In this document: one piece after another, positions 29,455 to 38,325 of the stretch | Layout of the letters: every line of letters starts with the position of its first letter | How positions within the stretch are numbered: the stretch's first letter is position 1 | NCBI GenBank assembly: GCA_011525755.1 | Contig: WYBS01000127.1 | Location: 1 to 57,364 of the forward strand | From: Planctomycetaceae bacterium | Lineage (GTDB): Bacteria; Planctomycetota; PLA2 | Direction of reading: 5' to 3' | DNA: 57,364 nucleotides | Program-made: the position numbers and the translations under genes | Notes under the pieces: model-generated | Databases searched by the model: none | What the model was told of the DNA's origin: nothing | What the model saw: the letters and a program-made list of their open reading frames with translations, nothing else

Positions 29455-32123
29455 GCCTCGAGACGGCGGGCCGCTGGGCGTCGGATCTCCTCCGCCTCCC
29501 GGAGGTCGTGTTCGCCGCGAAGGACCGCGCCTGGCTCTACCTCCCCCTCCTCCTCGCGCTCCTCCTCCCTCTCCTCCTGCGCGGCGCGCGCGGCGCGCTG
29601 CCGGCGCTCCTCTTCCGGGCGGCCGCGCTCGCGGCGCTCACGGCGATCCTCCTCGAGCCGCGGATCGGGGAGAAGGAGCGCGCGGAGGGCAGCCTCGTCG
29701 TGCTCGCGGACGCATCGCCTTCCGTCGGGGACGAGGGCCGCGCGCGCGCGGAGGAGTACCTCGCGGGCGCGGCGGCGCCCTTCGACCTCGTGGCATTCGG
29801 CGCGACGCCGCTCGCGCGATTCGAGCCCGACCCGCGCATGGAGACCGACATCGCGCGGGCGCTCCGGTTCGCCGGCGCGCGCGGGGAGGATCCGACGCGG
29901 ATCGTGCTGCTGTCGGACGGCCGGGCGACACGTCCCGGCGCGGAGCAGGCGGCGCTGCTCCTGCGTGCGCGGGGCGCGGAGATCTACGCCTACGCGGTGC
30001 CGGAAGAGGGGGGGGCCGGGGGGCCATCGATCCGCGCGGAGGCGATCGAGGCGCCGCCGCGGAGCGAGCGGGCGACGCCGTTCCCGCTGATGGCCCGCGT
30101 CTCCGCGTCCGCGCCGTGCCGCGCGACCGCGACGCTCCACGTGGACGGCAACCCGGTGCGCTCGCTGGAGGTCGACCTCGGCGGCGGAGGCGGGCTCAGC
30201 TGGATCCTGTTCGAGGACGTCGCGCTCGAGGCGGGGCGGCACGAGGTGCAGGTGGCACTCGAAGGCGACCGTTCGCCGCACGACAACGTCGCGGGCATGG
30301 AGATCGAGGTGCCCGGGATCCCGCGCGTGCTCCTGCTCGCGGCGAGGAAGCGCGAGTCGCTCGTCGCGAAGGCGCTCGAGACGCAGGGGATCACCGTCGA
30401 GGTCGCGGCGGCGTCCGACGAGACGGATCTCTCCGCCTTCGACGCCGTGGTGATCCTCCCCGACGCGCCATCGAAGGACATCGAGGAGCGCGTGCCCGCG
30501 CTCTTCGAGGCGGTCGGAAAGGGGGGCAAGGGGCTCCTCGCGATCGGCGGGAGCGGGGGCAACGGCCTCGCGCGGCTCTCGGGCACCCCCGCGGCCGTGC
30601 TGCTGCCGCTCGCGTTCGAGCCGCGCGCGCCGAAGGCCAGGGAGGCGCCGCCCGAGAAGAAGCCGAAGGAGAAGCCGAGGATCGAGATCAAGGAGGAGGA
30701 GAAGGAGGCCTTCCCGATCACGCTCTGCCTCGTCATCGACCGCTCGGGGAGCATGGAGGAGTCCTTCAAGCTGAAGCAGGCGAAGGCCGCCGCGATCGCC
30801 GCGGCGCAGACGCTCACGAAGGAGGACCGGGTCGCGATCCTCGCGTTCGGCAACGTCGCCGAGGTGATCCTGCCGCCCACGGGGGCCCGCGACGACGCCG
30901 CGGTCACCGCCGCCGTGGGGCGCCTCGCGAGCGAGGGCAACACGATGATGTTCCAGGCGCTCGCGCTCGCCTACGCCCTCATGCGCGAGGAGACCACGCC
31001 GATCCGGCACGTCGTGCTCATCACGGACGGGAGGTCGAGCGACGACGGCAAGTGGAGGGACCTCCTCGCGGCGATGACGGGCGAGGGGATCACGGTCTCG
31101 ACCGTCGGGATCGGCTTCGACGTCGACTCGCCGATGCTCGCCACGCTCGCGAAGTGGGGCCGGGGCCGCCCCATGCTCGCGCTGCCGCACGAGATCCCGC
31201 AGGTCGTGACAGAGGACACGCAGCGGATCATGAAGGTCCGCGGCGAGCGCGGGAAGGACGCGGAGCGCGCGCCGCCCGACGAGGAGCGCCCCCCGGAGCC
31301 GGAGCCGCCGCAGGTGAAGGAGCCCCCTCCCCCGCCGCCCCCTCCCCCGCCGGCCGCGATCGCGATCGTGCCCGAGCCGGGCGCGCCGCTCGACATGCTG
31401 AAGGGGTTCAAGGCCGGGGAGCTTCCGAAGGTCGCCGCGCCCGAGGAGGGAAAGCTCCGCTTCGCCGCGTGGACTGCCGCGCGCGCGGGCGAGGAGGGGC
31501 CGCCGCTCCTCGCGTACTTCCGGCTCGGGCTCGGGACCGCGGCGGTGCTGACCGTCGATCCCGAGGCGCCCGCGGAGACGGGGCTCCGGGGCTCGCCGGA
31601 GCTGCCGCGCCTCCTCGCGCAGCTCCTCCGCTCCGTGCTGCCCGACGCGAGCCCCGAGCCCTTCGTGCTGCAGCATGCGACGGAAGGGGACGTGCTCTCC
31701 CTGCGCGTGGTCGGGGAGGACGGCCGGATGAGGACCGATGTCCCGGTCGAGGTGTCGCTCGGCGGGCGGCCGCTCCCGCTCAAGCGCCGCGCGGATCGCT
31801 ACGAGGCGGCGCTCCCGCCCCGCGACGGCCCCGCGCGCGTGGAGGTCAAGGCCGGCGAGTTCGGGAGGACCGTCGCGCGCGCGTTCGTCGTGCCCGCGGC
31901 GACCGGCGCGGAGCTCGCGCACACGGGCCCCGACCGCGACGCGCTGCTGCGCATCGTCGGCTCGCCGGAGCGGCTCGACGCGGCGGCCGCGGAGGCGCTT
32001 CGCCGCCCCGGGACGGAGACCCTCCGCCTGCGGCCGTTCCCGTTCCCGTTCCTCCTCCTTGCTGCGATCCTGCTTCCGGTGGACGCATGGCTCAGAAGAC
32101 GCATCCGGTCACGATCGCGCTGA
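29451..32123 (+). CDS. Large membrane protein with two VWA-type regions and an amidotransferase-like domain
   Basis: The 890-residue protein has two N-terminal hydrophobic helices (~26-65) and one near the C-terminus (~868-882). A first VWA-like region (~70-190) has DASPS in the MIDAS position. A class I glutamine-amidotransferase-like domain follows (IPRVLLLAARKRESLVAKA to GKGLLAIGGSGGNG). A second, canonical VWA domain (~420-600) has VIDRSGSMEESFKLKQAKA, and a proline-rich hinge (EPPPPPPPPPP) precedes a beta-rich C-terminal part. The architecture is common in planctomycetes; the function is unknown, probably cell-envelope protein interaction. It is translationally linked to the NPCBM gene and overlapped by pdxA. 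Confidence 0.85.
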   Translation: MSLETAGRWASDLLRLPEVVFAAKDRAWLYLPLLLALLLPLLLRGARGALPALLFRAAALAALTAILLEPRIGEKERAEGSLVVLADASPSVGDEGRARAEEYLAGAAAPFDLVAFGATPLARFEPDPRMETDIARALRFAGARGEDPTRIVLLSDGRATRPGAEQAALLLRARGAEIYAYAVPEEGGAGGPSIRAEAIEAPPRSERATPFPLMARVSASAPCRATATLHVDGNPVRSLEVDLGGGGGLSWILFEDVALEAGRHEVQVALEGDRSPHDNVAGMEIEVPGIPRVLLLAARKRESLVAKALETQGITVEVAAASDETDLSAFDAVVILPDAPSKDIEERVPALFEAVGKGGKGLLAIGGSGGNGLARLSGTPAAVLLPLAFEPRAPKAREAPPEKKPKEKPRIEIKEEEKEAFPITLCLVIDRSGSMEESFKLKQAKAAAIAAAQTLTKEDRVAILAFGNVAEVILPPTGARDDAAVTAAVGRLASEGNTMMFQALALAYALMREETTPIRHVVLITDGRSSDDGKWRDLLAAMTGEGITVSTVGIGFDVDSPMLATLAKWGRGRPMLALPHEIPQVVTEDTQRIMKVRGERGKDAERAPPDEERPPEPEPPQVKEPPPPPPPPPPAAIAIVPEPGAPLDMLKGFKAGELPKVAAPEEGKLRFAAWTAARAGEEGPPLLAYFRLGLGTAAVLTVDPEAPAETGLRGSPELPRLLAQLLRSVLPDASPEPFVLQHATEGDVLSLRVVGEDGRMRTDVPVEVSLGGRPLPLKRRADRYEAALPPRDGPARVEVKAGEFGRTVARAFVVPAATGAELAHTGPDRDALLRIVGSPERLDAAAAEALRRPGTETLRLRPFPFPFLLLAAILLPVDAWLRRRIRSRSR

Positions 32124-33037
32124 CGATGGGCGACCCCTTCGGGATCGGCCCGGAGGTCGTTCGCGCGGCGCTCGAGGACACGACGGCCGAGGTGACGGTC
32201 TACGGCGACCCCGCGCTCTTCCCGGGGTTCCCGCGGGTCGTGCCCGTGCCGGTCGAAGGGGAGCGCCCGGCGCGGCCCGGCCCTTCCGTCGCGGGCGGGA
32301 AGGCCTCGCTCAAGGCGCTCGATCTCGCACTCGCCGCCGTGAAGGAGGGGAGACACGAGGCGCTCGTCACGGCGCCCGTCTCGAAGGAGTCGTTCGCGCT
32401 CGCGGAGGGGCCGGCCGACGGCCACACGCCCTACCTCGGCCGCGCGTTCGATGTGAGGGACCCGCTCATGGCGTTCGTGTGGGACGACCTGGAGCCCGTC
32501 GTGGCGCTCCTCACGACCCACATCCCGCTGCGGGCGGTCGCGTCCACGCTCACCGGCGCGAAGGTGGAGCGCGCGGTGCGCCGCCTGCACGACGCGCTCG
32601 TGACGCGCTTCCGCCGGGCGCAGGCGCGCATCGGCGTCCTCGGCGTGAACCCGCACGCGGGCGAGGCGGGACTCCTCGGCACCGAGGAGGAGGACTTCGT
32701 GGCGCCCGCGCTCGACCGCCTGCGCGCGGAGGGGCTCTCCGTGGCGGGGCCGCTGCCGGGCGACGCGGCGTTCGCGACGCGCAAGGACTACGACGGGATC
32801 CTCGCGATGTACCACGACCAGGGGCTCGCCCCGGTCAAGGCGCTCGCTTTCGACCGGGCCGTGAACGTCACCCTGGGGCTGCCGGTCGTCCGGACCTCCC
32901 CCGCCCACGGAACGGCTTTCGGCATCGCCGGGACGGGAAAAGCGGACCCTTCCAGCATGCGGGCGGCGATCCGGTGGGCGGAGCGTTTGACGAGGCCCCC
33001 GGGCGCGGTTACAAAGATCGGTTTCGAAACCCCGTGA
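32087..33037 (+). CDS. pdxA: 4-hydroxythreonine-4-phosphate dehydrogenase
   Basis: PdxA oxidises 4-phosphohydroxy-L-threonine in the DXP-dependent pathway to pyridoxal 5'-phosphate. The 316-residue product shows TIALTMGDPFGIGPEVV at the N-terminus, VTAPVSKESFALAEG, the metal-binding histidines in ADGHTPYLGRAF and MYHDQGLAPVKALAF, and the C-terminal TSPAHGTAFGIAGTGKADP. ATG 32087 overlaps the end of the VWA gene by 37 bases in another frame. Although the overlap is long, this start matches the family start precisely. The stop overlaps the next gene (GTGA). There is no functional link to the neighbours beyond the shared transcript. Confidence 0.95.
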   Translation: MAQKTHPVTIALTMGDPFGIGPEVVRAALEDTTAEVTVYGDPALFPGFPRVVPVPVEGERPARPGPSVAGGKASLKALDLALAAVKEGRHEALVTAPVSKESFALAEGPADGHTPYLGRAFDVRDPLMAFVWDDLEPVVALLTTHIPLRAVASTLTGAKVERAVRRLHDALVTRFRRAQARIGVLGVNPHAGEAGLLGTEEEDFVAPALDRLRAEGLSVAGPLPGDAAFATRKDYDGILAMYHDQGLAPVKALAFDRAVNVTLGLPVVRTSPAHGTAFGIAGTGKADPSSMRAAIRWAERLTRPPGAVTKIGFETP

Positions 33038-33531
33038 ACAAGCCCAGGGACATGCTCGAGTTCTTCCGGCGCAGCGCGCCGGAGCAGGTCGAGGCGCCGC
33101 CGCCTCCGCAGCTGCAGCCGACGACGCGGATGCTCGTCCTCCGCCGGTCGCAGGCGGTCGTCGTGCTCGTCGCCGGGGCCGCGACGCTCGTGCTCGCGTT
33201 CCTCCTCGGGCTCGCGTTCGGGGGGTCCGGCGGCGGCGCCACGGGTCCCGAGGTCTTCGTGCTCCGCGCGGCCGACTACGCGGCCGGCGAAGAGGGCAGG
33301 AGCCACGCACGGAAGATGAAGGAGGAGATCGAGAAGCTGGACCTCGGCGAGGAGGTCCAGGTCCTCGACGTCGAGTCGGAGGGCCGCACGGTCGTTGCCG
33401 TCGGCTCCTGGCTCACGAACCCCGTGGGGCGCAAGGAGGCGATCGCGCTGCGCGAGAAGCTCCGCGCCGTGAAGGATGCAACGAAGGCGACGCCGTTCGC
33501 GGGCGCCGAATTCTGGCGGATGAAGAGGTGA
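33034..33531 (+). CDS. Single-pass membrane protein of unknown function
   Basis: The 165-residue protein has a proline-rich cytoplasmic N-terminus (QVEAPPPPQLQPTTRM), one membrane helix (~48-68; AVVVLVAGAATLVLAFLLGLAF) and an extracytoplasmic domain (~80-165). That domain has alternating strands and helices: EVFVLRAADYAAGEEGRSHAR, TVVAVGSWLTNPVGRKEAIAL, and AGAEFWRMKR at the end. The strand-helix pattern with VGSW is reminiscent of SPOR peptidoglycan-binding domains, but I cannot assign it firmly. GTG 33034 overlaps the pdxA stop (GTGA). It is followed after three bases by the small basic protein gene. Confidence 0.75.
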   Translation: MNKPRDMLEFFRRSAPEQVEAPPPPQLQPTTRMLVLRRSQAVVVLVAGAATLVLAFLLGLAFGGSGGGATGPEVFVLRAADYAAGEEGRSHARKMKEEIEKLDLGEEVQVLDVESEGRTVVAVGSWLTNPVGRKEAIALREKLRAVKDATKATPFAGAEFWRMKR

Positions 33532-33534
33532 GAG

Positions 33535-33705
33535 ATGTCGGTCCACAAGAGCCTCAGGATGAAGGGCGGCCTCAAGCGGTCGCGCAACGTGCTCACGCGG
33601 GACGAGCGCATCGCCACGATGAAGGAGCGCGGGTCCTGGCCCAAGGAGGGCCGCTCCGTGTTCGGCCTTCCGAAGACCCGGGTGACGCTCGGCAAGACGA
33701 AGTAG
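33535..33705 (+). CDS. PVC-type small basic protein (56 aa)
   Basis: ATG 33535 to TAG 33703-33705 encodes 56 residues, strongly basic. It begins MSVHKSLRMKGGLKRSRNVL, continues with RDERIATMKERGSWPKEG, and has VFGLPKTRV before the end. I recognise the 'small basic protein, Verrucomicrobia/Chlamydia/Planctomycetes' family (start M-S-x-H-x-S-L, a central xRNVLxRxERI, and GLPKT). The family is short, of unknown function, possibly RNA- or ribosome-associated, and restricted to the PVC group. The gene lies three bases after the previous stop with a GAGGTGAGAG ribosome-binding region. It is the best single marker of lineage in this window. Confidence 0.88.
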   Translation: MSVHKSLRMKGGLKRSRNVLTRDERIATMKERGSWPKEGRSVFGLPKTRVTLGKTK

Positions 33706-33906
33706 ACCTTGCCGGCGCGGGGGCCGCCGCGAACGACGGGCGTCGAGAAGCCCGGGACGGCTGCGCGACGGGGCGGCTCCCCGCCCGCGCCTGAGCGACG
33801 AGCCGGGCTGTCCCCCCCGGCCCCCCTTGGCCCCCTCCTACCCCCCCCCGGGAAGACCCCCCCTCTCAACCCGGGGCCTTCCCTGCCGATAACCGGACGG
33901 GGAATC
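33706..33906. other. Intergenic region rich in C-tracts, with possible promoter of the receiver gene
   Basis: This 201-base gap carries a long pyrimidine-rich stretch of C-tracts (33808-33870), the reverse-strand form of the G-tract motif. Near its end a GATAAC box (33888-33893) lies 13 bases before the ATG of the receiver protein. I see no gene, RNA or clear terminator. Confidence 0.4.
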
Positions 33907-34281
33907 ATGGCTCGCATTCTCGTCGTCGACGACGAACCCGGACTGCGGGAGTTCGTCCACACCGTGCTGGAGCAGGAAGGCCACGAGGTCGAGGAGGCGA
34001 AGGACGGCAACGCGGCGCTCGCCGCCTGCGACCGGGAGCCCGTCGACCTCGCCCTCATCGACCTGATCATGCCCGGGAAGGATGGCGTCCGCACGATCGA
34101 GGAGCTGCGCCAGCGCCATCCGAAGACGGGGATCATCGTGATCACCGGCGCGGCGCCGGTGCGCTGGCCGCTGCGGCTCCTCTACGAGCAGCCGGACACG
34201 CTCCACATGATCGTGAAGCCGCTCAAGCCCGAGGTCCTCCTCGAGACGGTGGCCGAGGCGCTCGGCGCTACTTCACGCTGA
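33907..34281 (+). CDS. Stand-alone response regulator receiver protein
   Basis: The 124-residue protein is a single receiver domain: acidic pair D8-D9 (ILVVDDEPGLREF), phospho-acceptor D52 (LALIDLIMPGKDG), T80 (IIVITGA) and K104 (HMIVKPLKPEVL). There is no output domain, so it likely acts as a phosphorelay intermediate or binds a partner, as in CheY/Spo0F-like proteins. No kinase gene is adjacent. It ends convergent with the HEAT-repeat gene and overlaps it by 14 bases. The insertion PVRWPLRLLYEQPDTL between T80 and K104 is longer than in typical receivers. Confidence 0.92.
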   Translation: MARILVVDDEPGLREFVHTVLEQEGHEVEEAKDGNAALAACDREPVDLALIDLIMPGKDGVRTIEELRQRHPKTGIIVITGAAPVRWPLRLLYEQPDTLHMIVKPLKPEVLLETVAEALGATSR

Positions 34282-35500
34282 CGCGCGGATAGCCCTGCTC
34301 GTCCGCGTACCGCCGCCACGCCTTCCAGTCCTGCCCGAAGTCGCGCCCGGTGAGGTCCTGGAGCGCGGTCGCGTACGCGCCCCTCTGCTGGACGATCCAC
34401 CCCTCGCCGTGGCCCCCGAGGACCTTCACGTCGAGGATGATGCCGTCGCGGATCGTCTGCACGATCGGGTCGCCGATGGCCGCAGCCTGCGCGATCTCGA
34501 CGTCGAAGTCCTGGATATAGGAGTTCTGCGTCCCGACCATGAGGTTGGCGCGGCCCGACGCGCCGAGCGCGATCGACACCTTGCGGAGGATGACGTCGAC
34601 GCCGCGCATGTCGCCGAGCGCCGCGAGCGCCTTCGCGCCCTGGATCGACGCGAGCGGCTCGTTTGACAGCGTCGCGCGGGCGTAGGGGTAGAAGACGTCG
34701 GCGTCCCCGAACCCCTTGATCGCACGCAGCGCCGCGTTCCGCACCTCCTCGTTCGCGTCGTACATGCTCGAGCGGATGAGGAACGGGAGCGCGGTCTTGT
34801 CGCGGGTGCGCGCGAGCGTCCGGACCGCGAACTCGCGCGTGTCCGCGTGCGGCGCGAGGAGGAGCTTCTTCATCCCGTCGAGGATCGCGGCGTCCGGGAG
34901 CGCGTCGACCATCTCGCGCGCGGCGGCGCGGATCTCCTTGTCGTCGTCCCTGAGCGCCTCCGCGATCTCCCGCGCGACCTTCCGGTGCTGCTCGGTGACC
35001 TCGGCCTGCTCCATGAGCCCCTCGCGCATGAGGCGGTCCGCCTCGGCGGGGAGGAGCCAGCGGCCGTGGGCGAGCACGAAGCCCTTCCTCCGCATCACCT
35101 CGTCGCCCGAGACCCACTCGCCGTCGATCTTCTCGAAACCGAGCTCGCGACGGGCGGCGCGGTGGTCGGCATCGATCGCGATCACCTTCTCGAAGGCGCC
35201 CTCCGCGCCGGCCACGCCGTTCTCGCGGGCCCAGAGGCCGAGCTTGTAGAACCCCGGGGCGTCGTCCGCGGCGAGCGCCCCGGCGCGCCGCGCGAACTCC
35301 TCGGCGCGGCTCTCGCCCCGCCGGATCTCCTTCACGCGGTCGCGAGGGAAGACGCGGGTCTTGCCGCCGAGGGCGACCTCGACGGCGCCATCCCGCTCGG
35401 CAACGGCGCCGCTGACCTCGAGGCCGTTCTCAAGGACAACGGTGTCGGCGGCACCGACGGGGACGAGCACGAGCACCATGAGGAACGGGCGGATGCGCAT
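34268..35500 (-). CDS. Exported HEAT-repeat protein
   Basis: The 410-residue protein starts with a signal peptide (RPFLMVLVLVPVGAADT). A beta module follows (TVVLENGLEVSGAVAERDG, TRVFPRDRVKEIRRGES), which resembles modules in the NPCBM protein and in the ABC permease. TPR-like helices come next (~85-130), then HEAT-like helical repeats (~165-300; EIRAAAREMVDALPDAAIL, DTREFAVRTLARTRDKTAL, NEEVRNAALRAIKGFGDAD, SIQGAKALAALGDMRGVDV). This is a frequent exported architecture in planctomycetes, with a presumed scaffold or binding role. ATG 35500 follows AAGGG. It ends convergent with the receiver gene. Confidence 0.82.
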   Translation of the reverse strand: MRIRPFLMVLVLVPVGAADTVVLENGLEVSGAVAERDGAVEVALGGKTRVFPRDRVKEIRRGESRAEEFARRAGALAADDAPGFYKLGLWARENGVAGAEGAFEKVIAIDADHRAARRELGFEKIDGEWVSGDEVMRRKGFVLAHGRWLLPAEADRLMREGLMEQAEVTEQHRKVAREIAEALRDDDKEIRAAAREMVDALPDAAILDGMKKLLLAPHADTREFAVRTLARTRDKTALPFLIRSSMYDANEEVRNAALRAIKGFGDADVFYPYARATLSNEPLASIQGAKALAALGDMRGVDVILRKVSIALGASGRANLMVGTQNSYIQDFDVEIAQAAAIGDPIVQTIRDGIILDVKVLGGHGEGWIVQQRGAYATALQDLTGRDFGQDWKAWRRYADEQGYPRVSVK

Positions 35501-35622
35501 CGCTGGTATCCCTTAGAGCCGAAGGGTCCGACCCATGGTAACGGCGCCCGCGCTGCCCGGGTTACGGGCGGGGCCAGCTCCCCGGCGGGCGATGCGGGGG
35601 GGGTTCGGGGGCCGTGAGGCGG

Positions 35623-37413
35623 TTACGCCGGCTCCCCCGGGCCGAGGCGGAGCCGCGGGACGAGGAGCGCGAGCAGGAGCAGCAGGAGCCCGACCGAGGC
35701 CGTCCACAGGAACGAGAGCCCCCCCACCTGCACGTCATAGCCGTAGTGGATCATGTTGTAGAGCTTGACCGGCATCGTCTCCGCGCCCGACTTCGTGAAG
35801 ACGAGCGCGTCCACCTCGCGGAGGCCGAAGAGGAACGCGAGGAGGAACCCGGACGCGGCCGCGGGCGCGAGGAGCGGCAGCGTGATCGCGAAGTAGCGGC
35901 GCAGCCCCGAGAGCCCTGCCACGGCGCCTGCCTCGAGCAGCTCGGGCGAGAGCCTTGCCCGCGCCGACCGCACCGCGAACGCCGCGAACGGCAGCAGCCG
36001 CGCCGCGAGCAGGGGCACCGGGAAGAGCCTCCCCCCCTGCCCGGACCCCCAGAGCTTCACGAACCCGACCGCGAAGGACATCGGCGGCACCGCGATCGGC
36101 AGGAAGCAGAGGACGAGCAGCAGCTTGTCGAGCCGCGGCGCCGCGCGGCCCGCCTCGACGAGCGCGAGCGCCGCCACGAGCGCGAGGAGCGCGCCGAGCC
36201 CCGCGATCTCGACCGAGAGGAGCGCGTTCCCCCCGATGCCGTGGTGCCGGATCCCCTTCTTGAGCCCGTCCGCGAGCGACGTGGGCGGCCTGCGCGACTC
36301 CGCGACGACCTGCCCCGTCAGGCCGCCCTTCGCCACCTCCTCGCCGTAGTGCGCGCCGCTCGCCGTCTCGAGATGGCGGCAGGCGGGCCAGAGGAGCGAG
36401 AGACCGAGGAGCAGGAGCGCCGCCACGAGAAGCGGGTAGCGCGCGCGCCCGAGCGGGAGGGGGTCCGGGGGCCGGAAGTCGCCGTGGACGGTCGCGGCCT
36501 TCCGCCGCGCCTCGACCCAGAAGACCATGCCGAACGCCGTGAGCGCGAGCACGGTCGCGGGCATTCCCGCCGCCGTCGCCGCGCCCGCGTCGCCTGCGTT
36601 GGCCCACTTCGAGAAGACGGCGTTCGCGTAGACGACGATCGTGTTCTTCGCCGTCGTGACGCCGAGGAAGTCGGGCACGGCGAAGTCGCTGACGACGAAC
36701 GCGAAGGCGAGGAGCGCCCCCATCGCGGCACCGGGCAGCGCCGGGCCGAGCGCGACCCGGAGCAGCGCCGTCCGCGGGGGCACGAGCACGCGCGCGGCGT
36801 CGAGCGCGTCCGCGCCCGTCTCGCGGAGCGCGCGCGTGACGAGGAGGCTCACGAGCGGGAAGAGGCAGAGCCCGAAGACGATCACCGCGCGCAGGAACTC
36901 CGGGCGCACGAAGAGGAGGTCGTGGTAGGTCGCGATCGCGAGCAGGATCGGCGGGAGGACGAGGGGGAGGACGCTCGCGTTCCCGAGGAAGCGGCGCAGG
37001 GGCAGGTCCGTCGCGCCGATCAGGAGCCCGAACGGGAGGCCGAGCAGCAGCGCGAAGAGCGTCGAGGCGCCCGCGAGCGCGACCGTCGCGAGGAGCATGT
37101 TCCGCTCGCCCGGGCCCGTGAGGACGTCCCGGTAGTGCACGAGGCTCGGCCCGCGCCCGTCGCGGACGATCTCGTCCCGCGCGAGGAAGCGGGAGTCGGT
37201 CTCGCCGTGGACGCGGAAGGCCACGCCGCTGACGACCACGCCGTCGGCGCGACGGAAACGCGCGTCGCCATCGGTCTTCTGGCCGACGAACGTCCGGCCG
37301 TCCTTCGTCTCGACGATGTCGGCGCGGAGGCTCTCTCCGACCATGATGGCGAGCGGCGCGCCCACGAGGAGCGCACCGAGAAGCAACGCGAGCGCTACCG
37401 CCGCCCAACGCAC
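35623..37413 (-). CDS. Two-domain ABC transporter permease, iron(III)/FbpB type
   Basis: The 596-residue protein holds two BPD_transp_1 permease domains. The first is ~95-300; its EAA-like loop is ETGADALDAARVLVPPRTALL. The second is ~395-590; its loop is LSPELLEAGAVAGLSGLRRYF. The layout is that of FbpB/SfuB/ThiP permeases for ferric iron or related ions. A ~60-residue periplasmic insertion follows TM1 (VETKDGRTFVGQKTDGDAR to HGETDSRFLARDEIV), and a linker at ~310 is encoded by a G-tract variant. No ATPase or binding-protein gene is next to it; partners must lie elsewhere. GTG 37413 follows an AGGA ribosome-binding site. Confidence 0.85.
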   Translation of the reverse strand: MRWAAVALALLLGALLVGAPLAIMVGESLRADIVETKDGRTFVGQKTDGDARFRRADGVVVSGVAFRVHGETDSRFLARDEIVRDGRGPSLVHYRDVLTGPGERNMLLATVALAGASTLFALLLGLPFGLLIGATDLPLRRFLGNASVLPLVLPPILLAIATYHDLLFVRPEFLRAVIVFGLCLFPLVSLLVTRALRETGADALDAARVLVPPRTALLRVALGPALPGAAMGALLAFAFVVSDFAVPDFLGVTTAKNTIVVYANAVFSKWANAGDAGAATAAGMPATVLALTAFGMVFWVEARRKAATVHGDFRPPDPLPLGRARYPLLVAALLLLGLSLLWPACRHLETASGAHYGEEVAKGGLTGQVVAESRRPPTSLADGLKKGIRHHGIGGNALLSVEIAGLGALLALVAALALVEAGRAAPRLDKLLLVLCFLPIAVPPMSFAVGFVKLWGSGQGGRLFPVPLLAARLLPFAAFAVRSARARLSPELLEAGAVAGLSGLRRYFAITLPLLAPAAASGFLLAFLFGLREVDALVFTKSGAETMPVKLYNMIHYGYDVQVGGLSFLWTASVGLLLLLLALLVPRLRLGPGEPA

Positions 37414-37458
37414 CTGTATCCTGTCCGTGACGTTCCGGGGGTTCCCCGGACCCTCCCG

Positions 37459-38325
37459 CTAATTCGAGGCCAAGGCCATCTCGTAGAGATCCATCCCGCG
37501 CAGGGCCACGGCCCCCGGCATCCCCTTCCCGACCGGCTTCCCGTCGATCGCGGTCACCGGCATCACGCCCTTCACGGTACCGGAGAGGAACACCTCGTCG
37601 GCGCGATGGAGGCGGTCGAGGTCGATCACGCCCTCGGTCGCCGGGATCCCCGCCTCGGGGAGCTTCCGGAGGAGCCACTCGCGCGTGATGCCCTGGAGAA
37701 GCCCCTCGGCGACCGGCGGCGTCACGACGCGCCCCTTCTCGACGATCCACGCGTTGGCCGTCGTGGCCTCGGTGAGGTGGCCCTCGTGGTTCAGGAAGAG
37801 CGCGTCCTCGGCGCCCTGCTTCCTCGCCTCGACGAGGCCGAGCATGTTGTTCAGGTAGTTGCCCGTCTTCGCGCGCGGGTCGAGCGCGCGCGGGTCGTTC
37901 CGGAGCCGCCGCACCACCGCGACGCGGCATCCCTCCGTGTAGAGGCGCGCGGGGAAGCGCGGCAGGTCCATGCCGATCAGGTAGAGGCCCGGCTCCGTGC
38001 AGCCGTCGGGGAGGAGCGAGATCGGGCCGGGGCCGCGCGTCGCGACGATCCGGAAGTAGCACTCCTGGAACGGCAGCGCGGCGCGGAGGTCGAGCATGCG
38101 CGTGCGGATCTCCGCGTCGGGCCACGGCATCTCGAAGTAGATCATGGCCGCCGACCGCCGCATCCGGTCCAGGTGCTCCTCGAGCATGAAGGGGCGCCCG
38201 CTCGCCGTCCGCACGACCTCGTAGACCGAGTCGCCGAAGAGGAAGCCGTGGTCGAGGATCGGCACGCGGGCCTCGTGCGCGGGCAGGACGCCCGTGCCGT
38301 CGTGGACGAGCGGCTCGTTCGTCAC
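37459..38325 (-). CDS. Class IV PLP aminotransferase (branched-chain/D-amino-acid type)
   Basis: The 288-residue fold-type IV enzyme has VPILDHGFLFGDSVYEVVR near the N-terminus, GPGPISLLPDGCTEP, DPRAKTGNYLNNMLGLVEAR with the PLP lysine, and HLTEATTANAWIVEKGRVVTPP. LLQGITREWLL and ADEVFLSGTVKGVMPV follow. The length fits IlvE-, D-amino-acid aminotransferase- or PabC-like enzymes. The motifs do not allow a confident choice; the RAKTGNYLNNM form leans to branched-chain aminotransferase. GTG 38325 overlaps the upstream peptidase stop (GTGA), so the two are co-translated; together they may serve amino-acid salvage from peptides (inference). Confidence 0.85.
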   Translation of the reverse strand: MTNEPLVHDGTGVLPAHEARVPILDHGFLFGDSVYEVVRTASGRPFMLEEHLDRMRRSAAMIYFEMPWPDAEIRTRMLDLRAALPFQECYFRIVATRGPGPISLLPDGCTEPGLYLIGMDLPRFPARLYTEGCRVAVVRRLRNDPRALDPRAKTGNYLNNMLGLVEARKQGAEDALFLNHEGHLTEATTANAWIVEKGRVVTPPVAEGLLQGITREWLLRKLPEAGIPATEGVIDLDRLHRADEVFLSGTVKGVMPVTAIDGKPVGKGMPGAVALRGMDLYEMALASN

